NCBI GenBank assembly: GCA_963281255.1
Contig: OY725496.1
Span: 2,170,001-2,234,000 of the forward strand
Source: Aphrocallistes beatrix
Taxonomy: Eukaryota; Porifera; Hexactinellida; Sceptrulophora; Aphrocallistidae
Reading direction: 5' to 3'
Length of the DNA stretch: 64,000 bases
The notes under the pieces were generated by a model that worked only from the letters and a program-made list of their open reading frames with translations, had not been told where the DNA came from and did not search any database. This document shows positions 1 through 11,557 of the stretch, piece by piece (within the stretch, counting starts at the first letter, position 1; each line of letters starts with the position of its first letter). Position numbers and translations under genes: made by a program.

Positions 1-691
1 ATATGAATAAAATTTAAACGCTGTTTGACACACTTTGACGCATTTTTAGCAATTTAAATACTCTAAAATATCCAGGTTAGGGAAAAGTAAAATTAAGTGA
101 GTCATTTAACGCGATTCGTGGGAAACAGTAGCTTTGGGGTACCAACATGGTTACCCCAAATTCAGGAGCGTTTTTTTAAAACATTATAACTCGCAGAAAC
201 ATATTATAGCACATTCGAATCGAGAGAATCAAGATAGTATAAAAGCATGCTGAAATTTGCTGCTATAAGGATTAAATATAGGTGGAATTATATCAAGTAA
301 GAAAATCGGGCAGAATTGTACAAAACTTTAAAGAATAATAACTAATCAAAATGATATCATGCGGATAAATGAGTATTTTAACACCATATTTAACTATCTT
401 GTTTATCTTTTTTCATCGTGAATATATAATATAATTTATACATTAAAAATAAATTATTACTCAAATTTAGTTTATCTCGGGCAACAGTCAAATACGTATT
501 ATATTGAAATCACCGTGTATAAGCTATGACTTTCACTTTGGTTCAGGATATTTTGTCCCGATTAAGCTGATTTCCCAATTAACCGATGAAATTTAACATT
601 AGTGTGGGAACCATTCCGTTCTTGGAGACTTGCCCAAATTAATAAGCGGTTGTCCCGATTAACCGATGCCCAGATGAAGCAAAGTTGACTG
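1..691. repeat. AT-rich intergenic DNA with a pogo-like MITE end
   Basis: No coding region is visible. From about 540 to 691 there are several copies of a CGATTAACCGATG-like motif, and the stretch closes with GTTGACTG followed by TA. Read on the minus strand this is a CAGTCAAC start, the form of pogo/Tigger-type termini that insert at TA. The matching other end was not found, so this is a decayed or truncated copy. The rest (1-540) shows nothing recognisable. Confidence 0.4.
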
Positions 692-832
692 TATTAGGGT
701 TATCTGAAATCATTTTGTTCCCTTGTATCCTTTATCATCGGATTCCAAAAGTTGCCACTATGTCTGTAAACAACGTTAGTATAAAATAAAACCTGATTAC
801 TAATTTACTATCCAACTACGGGTCGCGAATTT
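692..832. other. Intergenic, nothing recognised
   Basis: Short AT-rich stretch between the pogo-like end and the first base that aligns with the Ginger copy at 56112. No ORF or repeat was recognised. Confidence 0.5.
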
Positions 833-1001
833 TTCGTGATTCTAACTCAATGTATTACTGGAACAGGGATATTCTGCATTATTGTATTTTTAGTTGATAA
901 TATAAATTGTTGATTCTTTAATGCACCAATTACCCAAAACAGACTTTTCCAAAGCAGAATTTTCACAACACGTATCAGTAGCAGCATTGTAATTCGCGAA
1001 G

Positions 1002-3140
1002 ATGAACGCAGACGAGTACAGTGCAATCTCAGATTTCTTACACACAATGTGTATCCAAAGTACGTTCTCGAGTCGAAGAAGACTTGTCACGCCAAGAAGA
1101 ACTTTCGGGTAAAGGCTTCGCAATATCAGATTGGAGAGGATAACAAGATATTCAAGGTTGTTTTTTTATTGATAATTTATTCGGAACAAATTTATTGATT
1201 GGAAACTTGTTTACTGCTACATGGTTTACATTGAATAATCACAAAATTGTTCATAAAATACCGTCCTCCCCTTAGCGATTTATATAAGAGATTAATTCAT
1301 TTGGGGCTGAAATAAAGAAGTTCTTAGATAGGTTAATTGTCTGTGAGATCATGCAACAGTAAGATCTTTGTAAACTCCGTGATTCCATGAGAGTTGGCAT
1401 CTCTGGTTTCTAGGGGTGTGGTTATACTGATACAGTTTGTGTGTATGACATTTGGAAATAATTTTAATCAACATTAATTTTCAGTAGGTGATCATCAGTG
1501 GAAATAAAGTAACTTCATACGAAGTAGTGTGTTCAGGTTAAGTTGAAGAGGTACTCAAACTGTACCATGACGGTCCTGCACACCCTGGCATCAACGCTAC
1601 AAGCAAAGCTATCAGACAGAAATATGTTTGGACAGGAATGAATGAAGATATCGAAAAAATATGTAGTATTGAGTTAATTATTTCATCATTGTATTTTATT
1701 ACAACTTTGTTTCACTTATGGAGCATTACGCATAGAGTAGGCTTGTTGTTCGTAACTCCAGATAAGACGAAGAAATTATTTACCCTCCATACTCGCAAAT
1801 GAATATATATACTCGGCATCGGGTAGTTTGTGCGAGAACATAGATTCTTGTTTTCTCAGACGACCCATCAAGTAGAATTCAAAATTGAATACATAGCTAT
1901 TACGTAATTGAACATGACTTGAACAGATTTGAACTTTTGACTCAAGTCATGTTCAATGACTTGTCATATCGAAACTGATACTGTGTTGACTTTCAGTAAA
2001 TATCCTGTGTTATGACGTACCAATCTTCTCACTTCAGAAAAAAAACTTGTCATCACTGTCAGACTGATGCTAATTTACCACCTCAACCTCAAAGGAAACT
2101 GCAACCAATTCCTCCCCCAGATCAGCCCTAGAAACACATCGGTATTGATCTGGTCTGTGATTTGCAGGATCATTCTCAGGGTTACAAACATCTCCTGGTC
2201 ACAACTTGTTATCTTCCTAAATGATGTGCAGTTCGCCCTTTGAGAACTAAAAAGAGTAGTGAGGTGTTGACTCAGCTGGAGAGCATCTATTTTACTCTAG
2301 GAGTGCCTCAGGTTATCCAGCATGATGAAAGACCTGAGTTTGTCACCAAGGTATTTCCCTTTTTATTACCAAATTTCTAAGATTATATTTTTCAGATTAA
2401 TTCCTTCCTGAATTAAGAATTTCAAAAATTTCACCGAAAATTAGCAGTCGATGACCGTAGGACTGCTGCTGCCTACCATCAGCAGAGCAATGGGCTCGTT
2501 GAAGCTCATAACAAAATAATCAAAATGTAAGTATAGCATGCAACCAGTATAGATCAACTAGATCTCATTACTATTTAGTTCCTCATTCATTAGCAAACTA
2601 CAAAGAATGGTTAAGCAAACAGGAGCAGAATGGCCAAGCAAATTGCAAGTTGCTGTGCTTGCTGCGAACACTTGTTGGAAGAGGAACAAACTACTCACAT
2701 TTCTATCTGATATTTGGGAGAGAAGCTAATAGTGACATTTACTGGCGCACACTAACCCGGTGGTGTTAGATGATGAGAATAAAGAGGAGGAGTTAGATCA
2801 AACAACTGAAGTAGATGCATTCTCTCCCGGACCTGAAAATCAAAATGCATGGCTAGAACCTCTGCTAGACACTCTCGCACAATCTCAATTACAAGCTCGC
2901 GATAATATTCACAAGGAGCAGCAATTGCAAAAATTGATATTTGATAAAAAAGTTAAGAAGAACAGGTGATCATTTAATTTTATGTCAAACTCTATTAGTC
3001 GCGGCAATACATTGATTGATATAACATGCTTTCAAAATTAATTTACTGTAATTTAGGCATTGGAGTTCATCGAAAATCAGATACATATTCTCCCTAAATG
3101 TGAATGAATTTCCACAACTCGTTATCCATCACCTAAAGTC
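1002..3140 (+). pseudogene. Ginger integrase-like transposase, decayed copy A
   Basis: This is the remains of a gypsy-integrase-like transposase read across GT-AG introns. Pieces in order are an N-terminal exon from the ATG at 1002, an H2C2 zinc-binding segment (1560-1660, YHDGPAHPG), the CHHCQTD half with the first catalytic Asp (2040-2350), the NGLVEAHNK segment with the catalytic Glu (2410-2530), and a C-terminal exon (2600-2966). Lesions include a one-base deletion in exon 1 near 1033, in-frame stops in exon 3 (after DQP near 2130, and at 2221), and loss of the motif around the second Asp (HDER). Exons for the GPY/F-like module and the following helical exons are gone through an internal deletion at about 3006. 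The tail of the last exon resumes at about 3057. Compared with 56404-60326 it is clearly dead. Confidence 0.8.
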
Positions 3141-3159
3141 CGACAATCCCATAATATAA

Positions 3160-3735
3160 GTTAGTCCACTCCATATGTAGACGTTAGTCCTACTCTCTAT
3201 GTAGGCGTTAGTCCTACTCCTAAAATTGGCATTAGTCTTACTTTTTTTCAGATGTAGGCGTTAGTCCTACTCCTAAGATTGGCATTAGTCCTACTTTTCT
3301 CAGATGTAGGCGTTAGTTCTACTCCTAAGATTGGCATTATTCTACTTTTTTCAGATGTAGGCGTTAGTCCTACTCCTAAGATTGGCATTAGTCCTACTTT
3401 TTTAAAATGTTGGTGTTAGTCCTACTCCTAAACTATTTCAATTGATCCTCACCAAAAGGTACCATTTATCCCTGTTATTCATTGTCACTCACTTAAAATA
3501 CCACTCAACCACCTCTTCATTCATAAATGCCTCTTTCACAGTCTTTAGCTAATATTCTCAACTCAAAAGGCTGCTCTTCCCTTTCTTCTTAAATATATCT
3601 CATTTAAATGGTGGACACTTGTTGGAGTATAACTAACGCCTACATCTGAAAAAGTAGGACTAATGCCAATCTTAGGAGTAGGACTAACGCCTACATCAGA
3701 AAATAGTAGGACTAATGCCAATTTAGGAGTAGGAC
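3160..3735. repeat. Foldback element with tandem-repeat arms (left arm, spacer and most of right arm)
   Basis: The left arm (about 3160-3430) is built from ~50-bp units, each with GTAGGCGTTAGTCCTACTCC followed by an AAGATTGGCATTAGTCCTAC-like stretch and TTTTTCAGAT. The same units return inverted at 3630-3735, and the arm finishes at 9331-9362 beyond the inserted Ginger B. The spacer 3431-3625 shows no gene. Copy C of Ginger lacks this element (compare around 60020), so it inserted into Ginger copy A. No transposase is inside. Confidence 0.75.
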
Positions 3736-4087
3736 TGTTTCGTGCCAGGTTGATTCACGTGCCAGATTGATTCACTTGTATTAATGGACCATGGACACTA
3801 TAGTGTCGTGCCAGATTAATTCACTTGTATTACTGAACCATGGATGCTGAGTTACCGTACCAGATTGATTCATTGTTTGTGTAATTATGTGATACGAACA
3901 ATATGCATTGCTTACACAGTATCTGCACTTTATGAGGGAGTTACTGTATGATAATTATCACATTTTCGCATACGCAGCTAGTAATTCCGAATTTATTCAA
4001 AGGATTATCTTTCAAGGATTGGAATTGGTAAGCATTTCAACTACATAATTTCTGAAAATGGAATAATATTTGATTTTTATTCGTTAA
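3736..4087 (+). repeat. Left terminal inverted repeat of Ginger copy B
   Basis: Pairs with 8981-9330 nearly base for base, apart from small indels. It contains four spaced copies of the GTGCCAGATTGATTCAC motif, one of them altered to GTACCAGATTGATTCA. The repeat stops at an ATTCGTTAA boundary about 285 bases before the transposase start codon, so promoter sequence may lie between them. Confidence 0.9.
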
Positions 4088-5959
4088 TCACTTATGCTGT
4101 CATACAAAGTTTGAATCAATCGTTTACAGGATTTAAAATTTGATTTTAATCTTTTACTATGGGATTTCTCTACTGATACTATCCTGTAAAACTATCGCAT
4201 AATGAAAGTTTTTTGTGTACGAGCCCGATATTGTAATCATTTGTTTCGTATGTACACTGAAAATTACGTAATTATATTGCTCAAACACGTATGAACTGCT
4301 ATAAAACAGAAATAATGACTGTTGTTTACTTCATATTCTGAATCTTCCCAATTCTACAATTGCTTTGATCGATGGATCCGAAAGAACATCAAGAACTTGG
4401 TCAGTTTTTAACTGGCAATGTTTTTCCTCCTGAAATTATGCTTTCTAAAGACTCCTGCCATGATAAATCTAACTTCAGACGAAAAGCTTCAAATTATCGA
4501 ATTCAAGAAGGAACCAAATTATTCAAGGTATGTATATGCAGTTGTATATTGATTTAATCTAAATAACTTGTGACAAATCTCTTACACACAGTACACAAAT
4601 TCATTAGGACTTTAGTTACACAATTGACGATGACCTTCAACCCCAAATAATCTTTTTTTGGTCGGTCCATAGAGAGTATTGAATTATTTGCCTTTGAACA
4701 TCATCGTCATACTTTTCATTTGTTTGTTGTCGAATTGTTTCAAAAAGCCTAAACGCAAATTTGTCAATATTTTCGGACTCAGATTACCGAAGCCCAATTT
4801 CACCCTTTGAAGCAAGTTTTTTGGCATATTTTTGAAGATATGGATACCATATTCTATAACTCGGTACGCAGGATTCAGGATTTTTCAGGATCACGCGTTC
4901 GTGGATGTACGTGCGAACGTGTGGACATGCACATGCACACCTCCATTCCAATATGTCACTTGCCTTTAAAACCTGCACTAAAATAGTGTAAATAATTAAA
5001 GTGAACTCCAGTTACAACCAAGTCGGATATAACGAAATAAATATGGAAACTTAAAACGAAACGAAATTGAAATCCCGAGGGCTTCGCTATATGAGAGTTG
5101 ACTTATATTATATTATAAGTTAATTGTATCATGTGTATTAGAGAGTCACATCTAAAGATGGAATTGAAGACTTTTTTGAAGTACCTACTTCAAATAATGC
5201 TGAGGATATTATTAAACTAATTCATGATACACACCACCCCGGAATTAACACAACCCTGACCCAAGTAAGACAGAAATATTTCTGGACAGGAATGAAAAAT
5301 TGCATAAAGCAATATGTAAGTTTCATTACACTATACGTTGGATTTTAATACAAATTATATTCAAGTGTCTAGTATATAGTATGTACTTTGAAAACTCGTG
5401 TCTTTGTTTAGATCAAAACTTGCAAAACATGTCAGATAAACGCCACGTTACCTCTTCAACCACAGCGTGAGCTTCATCCTATCCCCCTTCCAGAAAGGCC
5501 CTGGTGTCATATTGGGATGGATCTTATTTGCAATATGCCTAACAATGCGCAAGATTATACTCACATCTTAGTATTGGTGTGTTATCTTTCCAAATACGTT
5601 GTTGGACGTCCGTTGAAGACTAAAACAACTAAAGAAATATTATCTCAGCTGCTCGATATATATTTGACATATGGCGTCCCAAAAATTATACAGCACGATC
5701 AAGGGAAATAATTCACGAGTCAGGTATTCTTTTATAATTTCGTGATGTTTGAAACAATTGACTGAGAGAATGATTGATGGTGATTGACCAGAATTAAGTT
5801 AATTATTACTGTTGTGTCATCGTGGCTACTATTCGTTCCAATTAGATTTGCTGATGATCTATTACGTAAAATTAGTGAAAACCTAGGGAATTTTCGAAGC
5901 TCTCAAATTGAACTTCATCATCAAACATCACAATTGCATATCATCATCCCAACCAACAC

Positions 5960-6016
5960 TTGTAGTGTATTTCATCATTATCATCATCATCATCATTATT
6001 ATCATCATCATCATGT
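5960..6016 (+). repeat. CAT/ATC-type microsatellite in a transposase intron
   Basis: The third intron of the copy B transposase (5724-6281) contains a run of CATCATCATTATTATCATC-like triplets. It gives a histidine-rich stretch in one frame, which is a by-product of the simple repeat and not a protein feature. Confidence 0.8.
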
Positions 6017-8269
6017 GACGTAAATATGTTATAATTGTCATAGCTATGAAGCAGTACATTCTCAAATCTCATTTGTAAACTCAATATACTGTATCTTAGT
6101 ATATTCTCGCATCACTCGAAATGGGTCGACGAAAACGAATGCAAACATGTTCAATTTCAAAAATAAAAAGTATAGGGAATGATCGATGTAGTGTCTATAT
6201 TAATCATTGAGCTAATGTGTATTGTAATGACATTTTTCTGAAGCTATTCAGACCATTCACTGTTCCGCCTCGCTACTTTAGGATTTCAAACAATTTCACC
6301 AAACACTCCAAGTTGATAACCGTAACACCCGTGCTTACTACCCTCAGAGTAATGGATTAGTTGAATCTCACAACAAGATTCTGAAAACGTAAGTTAAATT
6401 TTGAAAGTATTGACATTGCCCCCCCATATTTCCCGTTGTTAGTTTACAAGCCCCCTAGGAAAATCAACAAGATGAGGAGCGATACGTTGGGCGATTGGAC
6501 GGATCAACTACAACCTGCTGTGTTGGCAGCAAATACAATGTTGAAACTTTCTACCGGATTTACACCATTTTATCTGATGTTTGGGAGAAAGTGTGATATT
6601 GACAATTTGTTAAAACTCGCTAAATATCGAGATGTCACTGGTGCAAAAATTCCCGAGACATTAACTCAGCCAAGCGATTCTTCTAAATTAACTATCACTA
6701 TCGAAGAGAAATCTGGTACACAACAAGATACAACAACAGAGGATCCTTTTTCGTTCGTTAGTGACCCTGATGAATGGATTCAAGACCAGATAAATGAGAG
6801 GAAAGAGAATTTACTACTCGCAAAAACACACATCCAAAAGGAGCAAACTAGGCAGAAGATAATATATGATAAGAAAGTTAAAAGCAATAGGTAAGTACTT
6901 GTTCAATCAGTATTGTCAGTACTTGACCTATATGTTTTTAAGTGAACTATTTGGTAATTAGATCGGATATTGGAGAGGGCGATTTAATCATCATGCACAA
7001 CACATCTAAAGCAAAGAAGACTCCAGGGACTAAAAACCAAAACAAATATCTCGGGCCTTTAAAAACTACATTTGTAAGCAATAGTCACATACAAGCACTA
7101 GAAGTAAAAACCGGTAAAGTCAAGAAAGTCCCTATTCACCTTGCCAGGAGGTTTTACCAACGTAGCGATAAAGATTCACAACCTCCCATTACTACATGTG
7201 TTTCTTCTCCTTGTGATGATAATGATATTGTGGAATCATCTAGAAAGAGAAACATTGATGATAATGAGATTCCAGTCGTAAAATGTCAGCGTTTAGAGGT
7301 CAGCAATATTACCAAACTCAGATTTCCTAATCAAAATACATGTCATCAGGATTTTATCCAACTTTTCTTAGCCATACGCCGAAAATGACCCTCAGCCCTT
7401 TTAAGGCCTTCGAGTTGTCACGCGCCCAGTTCTAGTATGTTGAAATTAATGCGCCTGTAGACGTACCGCATACATATCGATAAAACTTAGCATGCAATCA
7501 TGTAATATCTACGAGTTTAAATTTTACTCTTTTAGACAACCAATTCACAAACAAGAATGCATTACATATTCGGCATAAGTGAGGATAGTGTAATGGAACA
7601 ACTCGTCAAGTTAAAAGTGAGTTTTGTTATATGTAGCTAATGTATTTTGATATAGTTCAAACATAATAGTATACGTACCACTTCGTTATTATCAACTAAT
7701 TATAAATCTAGAGTTCACTCATCAAACATGTTGTTGAGGGTACACCGATGACCGACTTGCATAGCGAGCTTTTACGTTCAAAATCAAAGAGGTGTTACTT
7801 TGACGACAATTTATCTTTACTAATGAGAGATCAAGACCACTTTGAAATGGTCATTTATACACATAAACTACCTTTATTTAGACATATGCATTAACCTTTT
7901 CCATTTAAAAAAACAAACAAATGATCATTATAGAGAGAAAAGCTCGTAAACACTCTGTTCAACTGGATAATCCAAGCAATGGACATCAAGTCAGACGATA
8001 AAACTGGAAAAAAGCAGTGGTATGAATATACACTCACTATTCTTAGCCATGTGGTAAGTAATTGTTTAATGACGATATGTTAATTGCAACTTACCGAATG
8101 TACAAAGATAGTTAATATTAAACTTATACGTTTGCTATTATTTAAGAAGCAAAATTTATTCTAGGTTTTCGAATTATTGGAAAAACACTTTTTCGGAATG
8201 GAAGACAGACCATCTCAATTAGTCTCTATGCCACGACTTCCCCAAAGCTCCTACATATTCACCAGTTAC

Positions 8270-8867
8270 TCCTGGATGGCAGCAAGAAAAATGCAATCAG
8301 CTCCGTCTGCCCTTCGTTGAACAGATACAACAGGATACAACAAGAACAGCAAAACTATTGTCCCAATATAAGCCGTGGTTGCTGGAAAAGATCATTGGTG
8401 ACGGAAACTGTTTTTTTCGCTGCATGTCGAAAATAATTACGGGATCAGAATTGTTTTACGATAAATTGCGCCAGGAACTGTGCAGATACCTTGTAACTGA
8501 TGGTAGGAGAGGGATGTTAGGATATTTTTCGACCAAGTATATGGATACTACTTCTCCAATACAACATCTTCAATTAACTTCCATGACAACGGATGGTGTG
8601 TGGGCAACTGACGTAGAAATAGTTGCAATGTCATTGCTCCTAAAAACAGACATTTATGTTGCTCAGAAACGCTCTAAGGAAAGTGGCTCTGGTACGCATA
8701 TTCACTGGTTACGATATCAAGGTTCGCTGGAAAATACTAAAGAAAACTCGGTATATATATCTAATTTCGATGATCATTTCCAACCCGTTATCAGACTTAT
8801 AGAATCAGAAGTGGCAACCTACACTAACGCCGATAGTCTTGTAGAGTGCATGGTTATTGATGAATAA
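8270..8867 (+). pseudogene. OTU-like cysteine protease domain of Ginger copy B
   Basis: This is an open frame of about 198 codons ending at the stop before 8868. The segment GDGNCFFRCMSK is the catalytic-Cys block of OTU proteases, with Asp two residues ahead of the Asn-Cys pair. A downstream YISNFDDHFQPVI block fits the catalytic-His strand. Upstream in the same frame, TPGWQQEKCNQL aligns with TIEWQKEKCDLL of copy C, which shows that the OTU part follows the shared transposase tail directly. The domain itself looks undamaged. Only the link to the transposase frame is broken, near 8245. Confidence 0.8.
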
Positions 8868-8980
8868 ATAAATGTATCATGTGCGTAGTGCAAATTTATA
8901 TTCAATGTTTGATGTTTTTGTAACTAACTTATTACATTAACACAATAAAGAGAGTAAACATTAACAAATTCCCAATTTTT

Positions 8981-9330
8981 AACGAATAAAAATCAAATAT
9001 TATTCCATTTTCAGAAACTACGTAGTTGAAATGCTTACCAATTCCAATCCTTGAAAGATAATCCTTTGAATAAATTCGGAATTACTAGCTGCGTATGCGA
9101 AAATGTGATAATTATCATACAGTAACTCCCTCATAAAGTGCAGATACTGTGTAAGCAATGCATATTGTTCGTATCACATAATTACACAAACAATGAATCA
9201 ATCTGGTACGGTAACTCAGCATCCATGGTTCAGTAATACAAGTGAATTAATCTGGCACGACACTACAGTGTCCATGGTCCATTAATACAAGTGAATCAAT
9301 CTGGCAAGTGAATCAACCTGGCACGAAACA
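8981..9330 (-). repeat. Right terminal inverted repeat of Ginger copy B
   Basis: Reverse complement of 3736-4087, ending CCTGGCACGAAACA and followed by the GGAC target duplication. It carries the same spaced subterminal motif in inverse orientation. The transposase stop codon is about 110 bases before it. Confidence 0.9.
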
Positions 9331-9450
9331 GGACTAACGTCTACATGTGGAGTAGGACTAACGACGCCTCCCCTTAAAATCACACGATATCTCTGGTTCA
9401 GTAATAGTAGTGAGTTAAAATCACAAGGTGAGTTAAAAACGCACGAAACA
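9331..9450. repeat. Right remnants of the foldback element (9331-9362) and of Ginger copy A (9365-9450)
   Basis: GGACTAACGTCTACATGTGG at 9331 is the reverse complement of the foldback start near 3165-3190. It is followed directly by AAAATCACACGATATC, GTGAGTTAAAATCACA and the terminal CGAAACA shared with the right end of Ginger copy C. These pieces prove the order of nesting. Confidence 0.8.
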
Positions 9451-10583
9451 GCACTACTCGAGGCGAATAATGAAAAGTAACAAGATAGATTTGCTTACAA
9501 AATAAAATATTGGGCGCGCCAATCCTGATTGGCAATATGCAATCAGCAAAAACATGAATCTTCTTGAAAAATCACAACAATTCTAATCAAGGATTCAAAA
9601 TATCAATTTCGCACAGAAAAAAAAGAAGGATAAATAATTATTCACCAGAATAAAAATCAATCACAATTGATAAAAAAATATTAATAGTCATGGATAAGAA
9701 AACATACCACGAGGACTGGGAATTCGAATCATGTAATGATTCATTATTTTGTTCTTCAAAATTTGACATCTCAAAGTAGGCCAAAATATAGTTTGGAAAT
9801 AGTTATATATATAATAAAGAAAATTTCTAAAAATGTAAAAATATATTATATAATAAATCAGAGGAAAACTGAAATTATTTATAAGAAATAGCGGGCTTTG
9901 AGCACTTATGCAGAGAAACGGACAATTTGTGTCCTCTTGAGGTGTTCTAGTGTCTGAAGAAATTGAAGAATTTTAGAGGGCCCAATGGGCGCATAATATT
10001 GATACTTAAACTAAATATTAGAAGCATAAGATAATTTTTAATAAAATAAGATGAAAATCAACTCATCCTGCAGAAACTTAAAAAATAAAATTGTCATTAT
10101 CGATTATGAATTTGTTTATTTCAGCTGTATCATTTAGACCAGTGGTGGGAAACCTGGGGCCCGCGAGAGTAAATTTGACGGCTCAATTTTAAACACTCTA
10201 TTATGGGGCCCCAAGTGTTAGTGATTGTAATACAAAATGGGCACGCCTAATTTTGGTGTGAAATTGATGCTGAACTTCAATATATTTTCTATAATCATTA
10301 TATAATGATACAATTTATTTTACTTAGTTATTTTTGCTTTTATTAGTATAATTTTAGTTGCACATTGCTTCCATATAGGTTTCTAATGTGAGTTCTTGCT
10401 ACGGCCGTAGTGATGTGACCATAACAAGAACTAATAGATCTGGGGCCCGCTTAATTATTTACATGATCGTTTTAATATTGTTGTGTTTGGTGTTTCTCGG
10501 GATTTAGCGAAGTGCAAATTTATAAATTTACAGGATACACATATGGATTCTCTCTTTTTCATTGTTCATGTGACATATAAATA
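9451..10583. other. AT-rich intergenic region, one possible hAT-type end
   Basis: No gene is seen. CAGTGGTGGGAAACCTGGGG at 10139 resembles the start of many hAT elements (CAGTGGT... followed by GGGGCCCGC), and a second TGGGGCCCGC occurs at 10441. A proper pair of termini with an 8-bp duplication could not be demonstrated. Confidence 0.35.
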
Positions 10584-11016
10584 CACTCGAGACCGTTTTT
10601 TCTGACTATTTCTTTCAGATCAATATATTAAGAATAAACTGATAGGAAAGATAATCCGATAGTAAGGATAAACCGATGTATGGCTAAACCGAAGTAAGAA
10701 TGAACCAATAGTAAGGATAAACCGATGTAAGGGTAAACCGATAGTGAGAATAAACCGAAGTAATAATAAACCAATTGTAATAAACAGAACATAAGAATAA
10801 ACCGCGAGTAATAAAAACCGATGGAATGTCCTAGTAAGCGTGGAATTTCTTACTGTATAAAGAGTAAGAATAAACCGATTAATAAGGATAACCCGGTATA
10901 AGAAAAAAACGATGAAAATTAGTTATAAAACGAATTAATTAATATCTACAGGGAAAATTAGTGAGAATAAACCGATAGTAAGGATAAAGCGGTGTAAGAA
11001 AAAACGGTTTCGACTG
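10584..11016. mobile_element. pogo-like MITE with internal tandem repeats
   Basis: Starts CACTCGAGACCGTTTTTTCT and ends with AGAAAAAACGGTTTCGACTG. It is flanked by TA on both sides (10582-10583 and 11017-11018). The inside is mostly a ~20-bp unit, AAGGATAAACCGATGTAAG, repeated with variation. Terminal motif and TA target fit the pogo/Tigger group. No ORF is present. Confidence 0.7.
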
Positions 11017-11366
11017 TATGTACTACCGAAAGAAACATCAGAAATTCATTTATGTTCTTGGAAAATGACTCCTCTATTTAGAAAATACGTAAGTACTATT
11101 ATGTCATTGCAATTATAATTATTAAACAAAGTTGCTTGTCAATTATAATTGTATTTGTAATTGTAAATATATAATTGAAACCAGCCCTGAACACAGGAAT
11201 ATGTCAACATTCTGAAGTAAATATCAAAATTTCTAAACAACTGGTATAAAACAAGATTTCCTGTGATAGTTAGACATTAATTATCGTTACTATTAAAATT
11301 GATTAATATTTATTTTTGCATTTGTGTATGTATATATGTATATTAATATACATATTATATATATAT
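11017..11366. other. AT-rich spacer with a TA-rich run
   Basis: No gene. The end (11331-11366) is a TATATA-rich run directly against the hairpin-rich tail of the next repeat, an arrangement that recurs at other copies of that repeat. Confidence 0.5.
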
Positions 11367-11515
11367 AAGCGCGCTATGCTCGCTTGCATTGCGGGGCTGG
11401 CAGACACTTTGTGTACTCAGGAGGCGCCCAAAGGGCGACTAGGATCACATTGATTAATTAAAAGGTAGAAAATATGTCTAAATATCTGCCTTGCTGTTAT
11501 AATCGATCCGGGCGT
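11367..11515 (-). repeat. Hairpin-tail repeat, partial copy
   Basis: Contains AAGCGCGC, GGCTGGCAGACACTTTGTGT and GGCGCCCAAAGGGCG, followed by the CACATTGATTAATTA body shared with 22122-22615, in reverse orientation. Only the tail and about 80 bases of body remain. Confidence 0.7.
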
Positions 11516-11557
11516 TAAATCGGTGAAGGAATCATCTCAAATTTTGAATTTCGTTAA

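Larger units (their letters stand above)
4372..8867 (+). pseudogene. Ginger integrase-like transposase with C-terminal OTU-like protease (copy B)
   Basis: Exons supported by GT-AG borders and phase are 4372-4527, 5142-5315, 5412-5723 and 6282-6388, then about 6443-6890, 6962 to about 7300, 7536-7616, 7712 to about 7855, 7934-8053 and 8165-8867. Exons 1 to 4 match the lengths of copy C exactly. Visible parts are the H2C2 zinc-binding module, catalytic Asp in IGMDLICNM, Asp in IQHDQG, Glu in NGLVESHNK, and a GPY/F-like module (KYLGPLKTT). Helical exons starting FGISEDSV follow, then an OTU-like domain (IIGDGNCFFR with the catalytic Cys, and a likely His in DDHFQPV). OTU enzymes are ubiquitin-type deconjugating cysteine proteases, and their role in transposition is unknown. 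Lesions are TAA at 5709-5711 just after the second Asp, a frame change near 6445 and another near 8245. The protein is therefore inactive despite good termini. Confidence 0.85.
3736..9330 (+). mobile_element. Complete Ginger-type DNA transposon copy B (5595 bp)
   Basis: The element starts TGTTTCGTGCCAGG and ends with its reverse complement. TIRs run about 3736-4087 and 8981-9330 (~350 bp). It is flanked by the 4-bp target duplication GGAC (3732-3735 and 9331-9334). TGT-type ends, a 4-bp duplication, a gypsy-like integrase and an OTU domain match what is known for Ginger1 elements. Subterminal copies of GTGCCAGATTGATTCAC repeat about every 40-60 bp in each TIR and may be transposase binding sites (inference). 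It landed in an arm of the foldback element, so it is the youngest layer here. Confidence 0.92.
833..9450 (+). mobile_element. Ginger-type transposon copy A, 5'-truncated and split by later insertions
   Basis: From about 833 the sequence aligns with the Ginger copy at 56112-60674, starting inside its left terminal repeat (the shared stretch around TATTACTGGAACAGGG). The right terminus survives at 9365-9450, with GTGAGTTAAAATCACA repeats and the end CGAAACA. Between 3160 and 9362 lie a foldback element and inside it a complete second Ginger. The first ~140 bases of the left TIR are missing, so this copy could not move now. It is the oldest member of the nest. Confidence 0.8.

Noticed and set aside
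4784..4978. Minus-strand ORF in the first intron of Ginger B
   Set aside because: Antisense to an intron, no similarity to the equivalent region of copies A or C.
5784..6023. Histidine-rich ORF of 79 codons
   Set aside because: It crosses an intron of the Ginger transposase and its His run is a triplet microsatellite.
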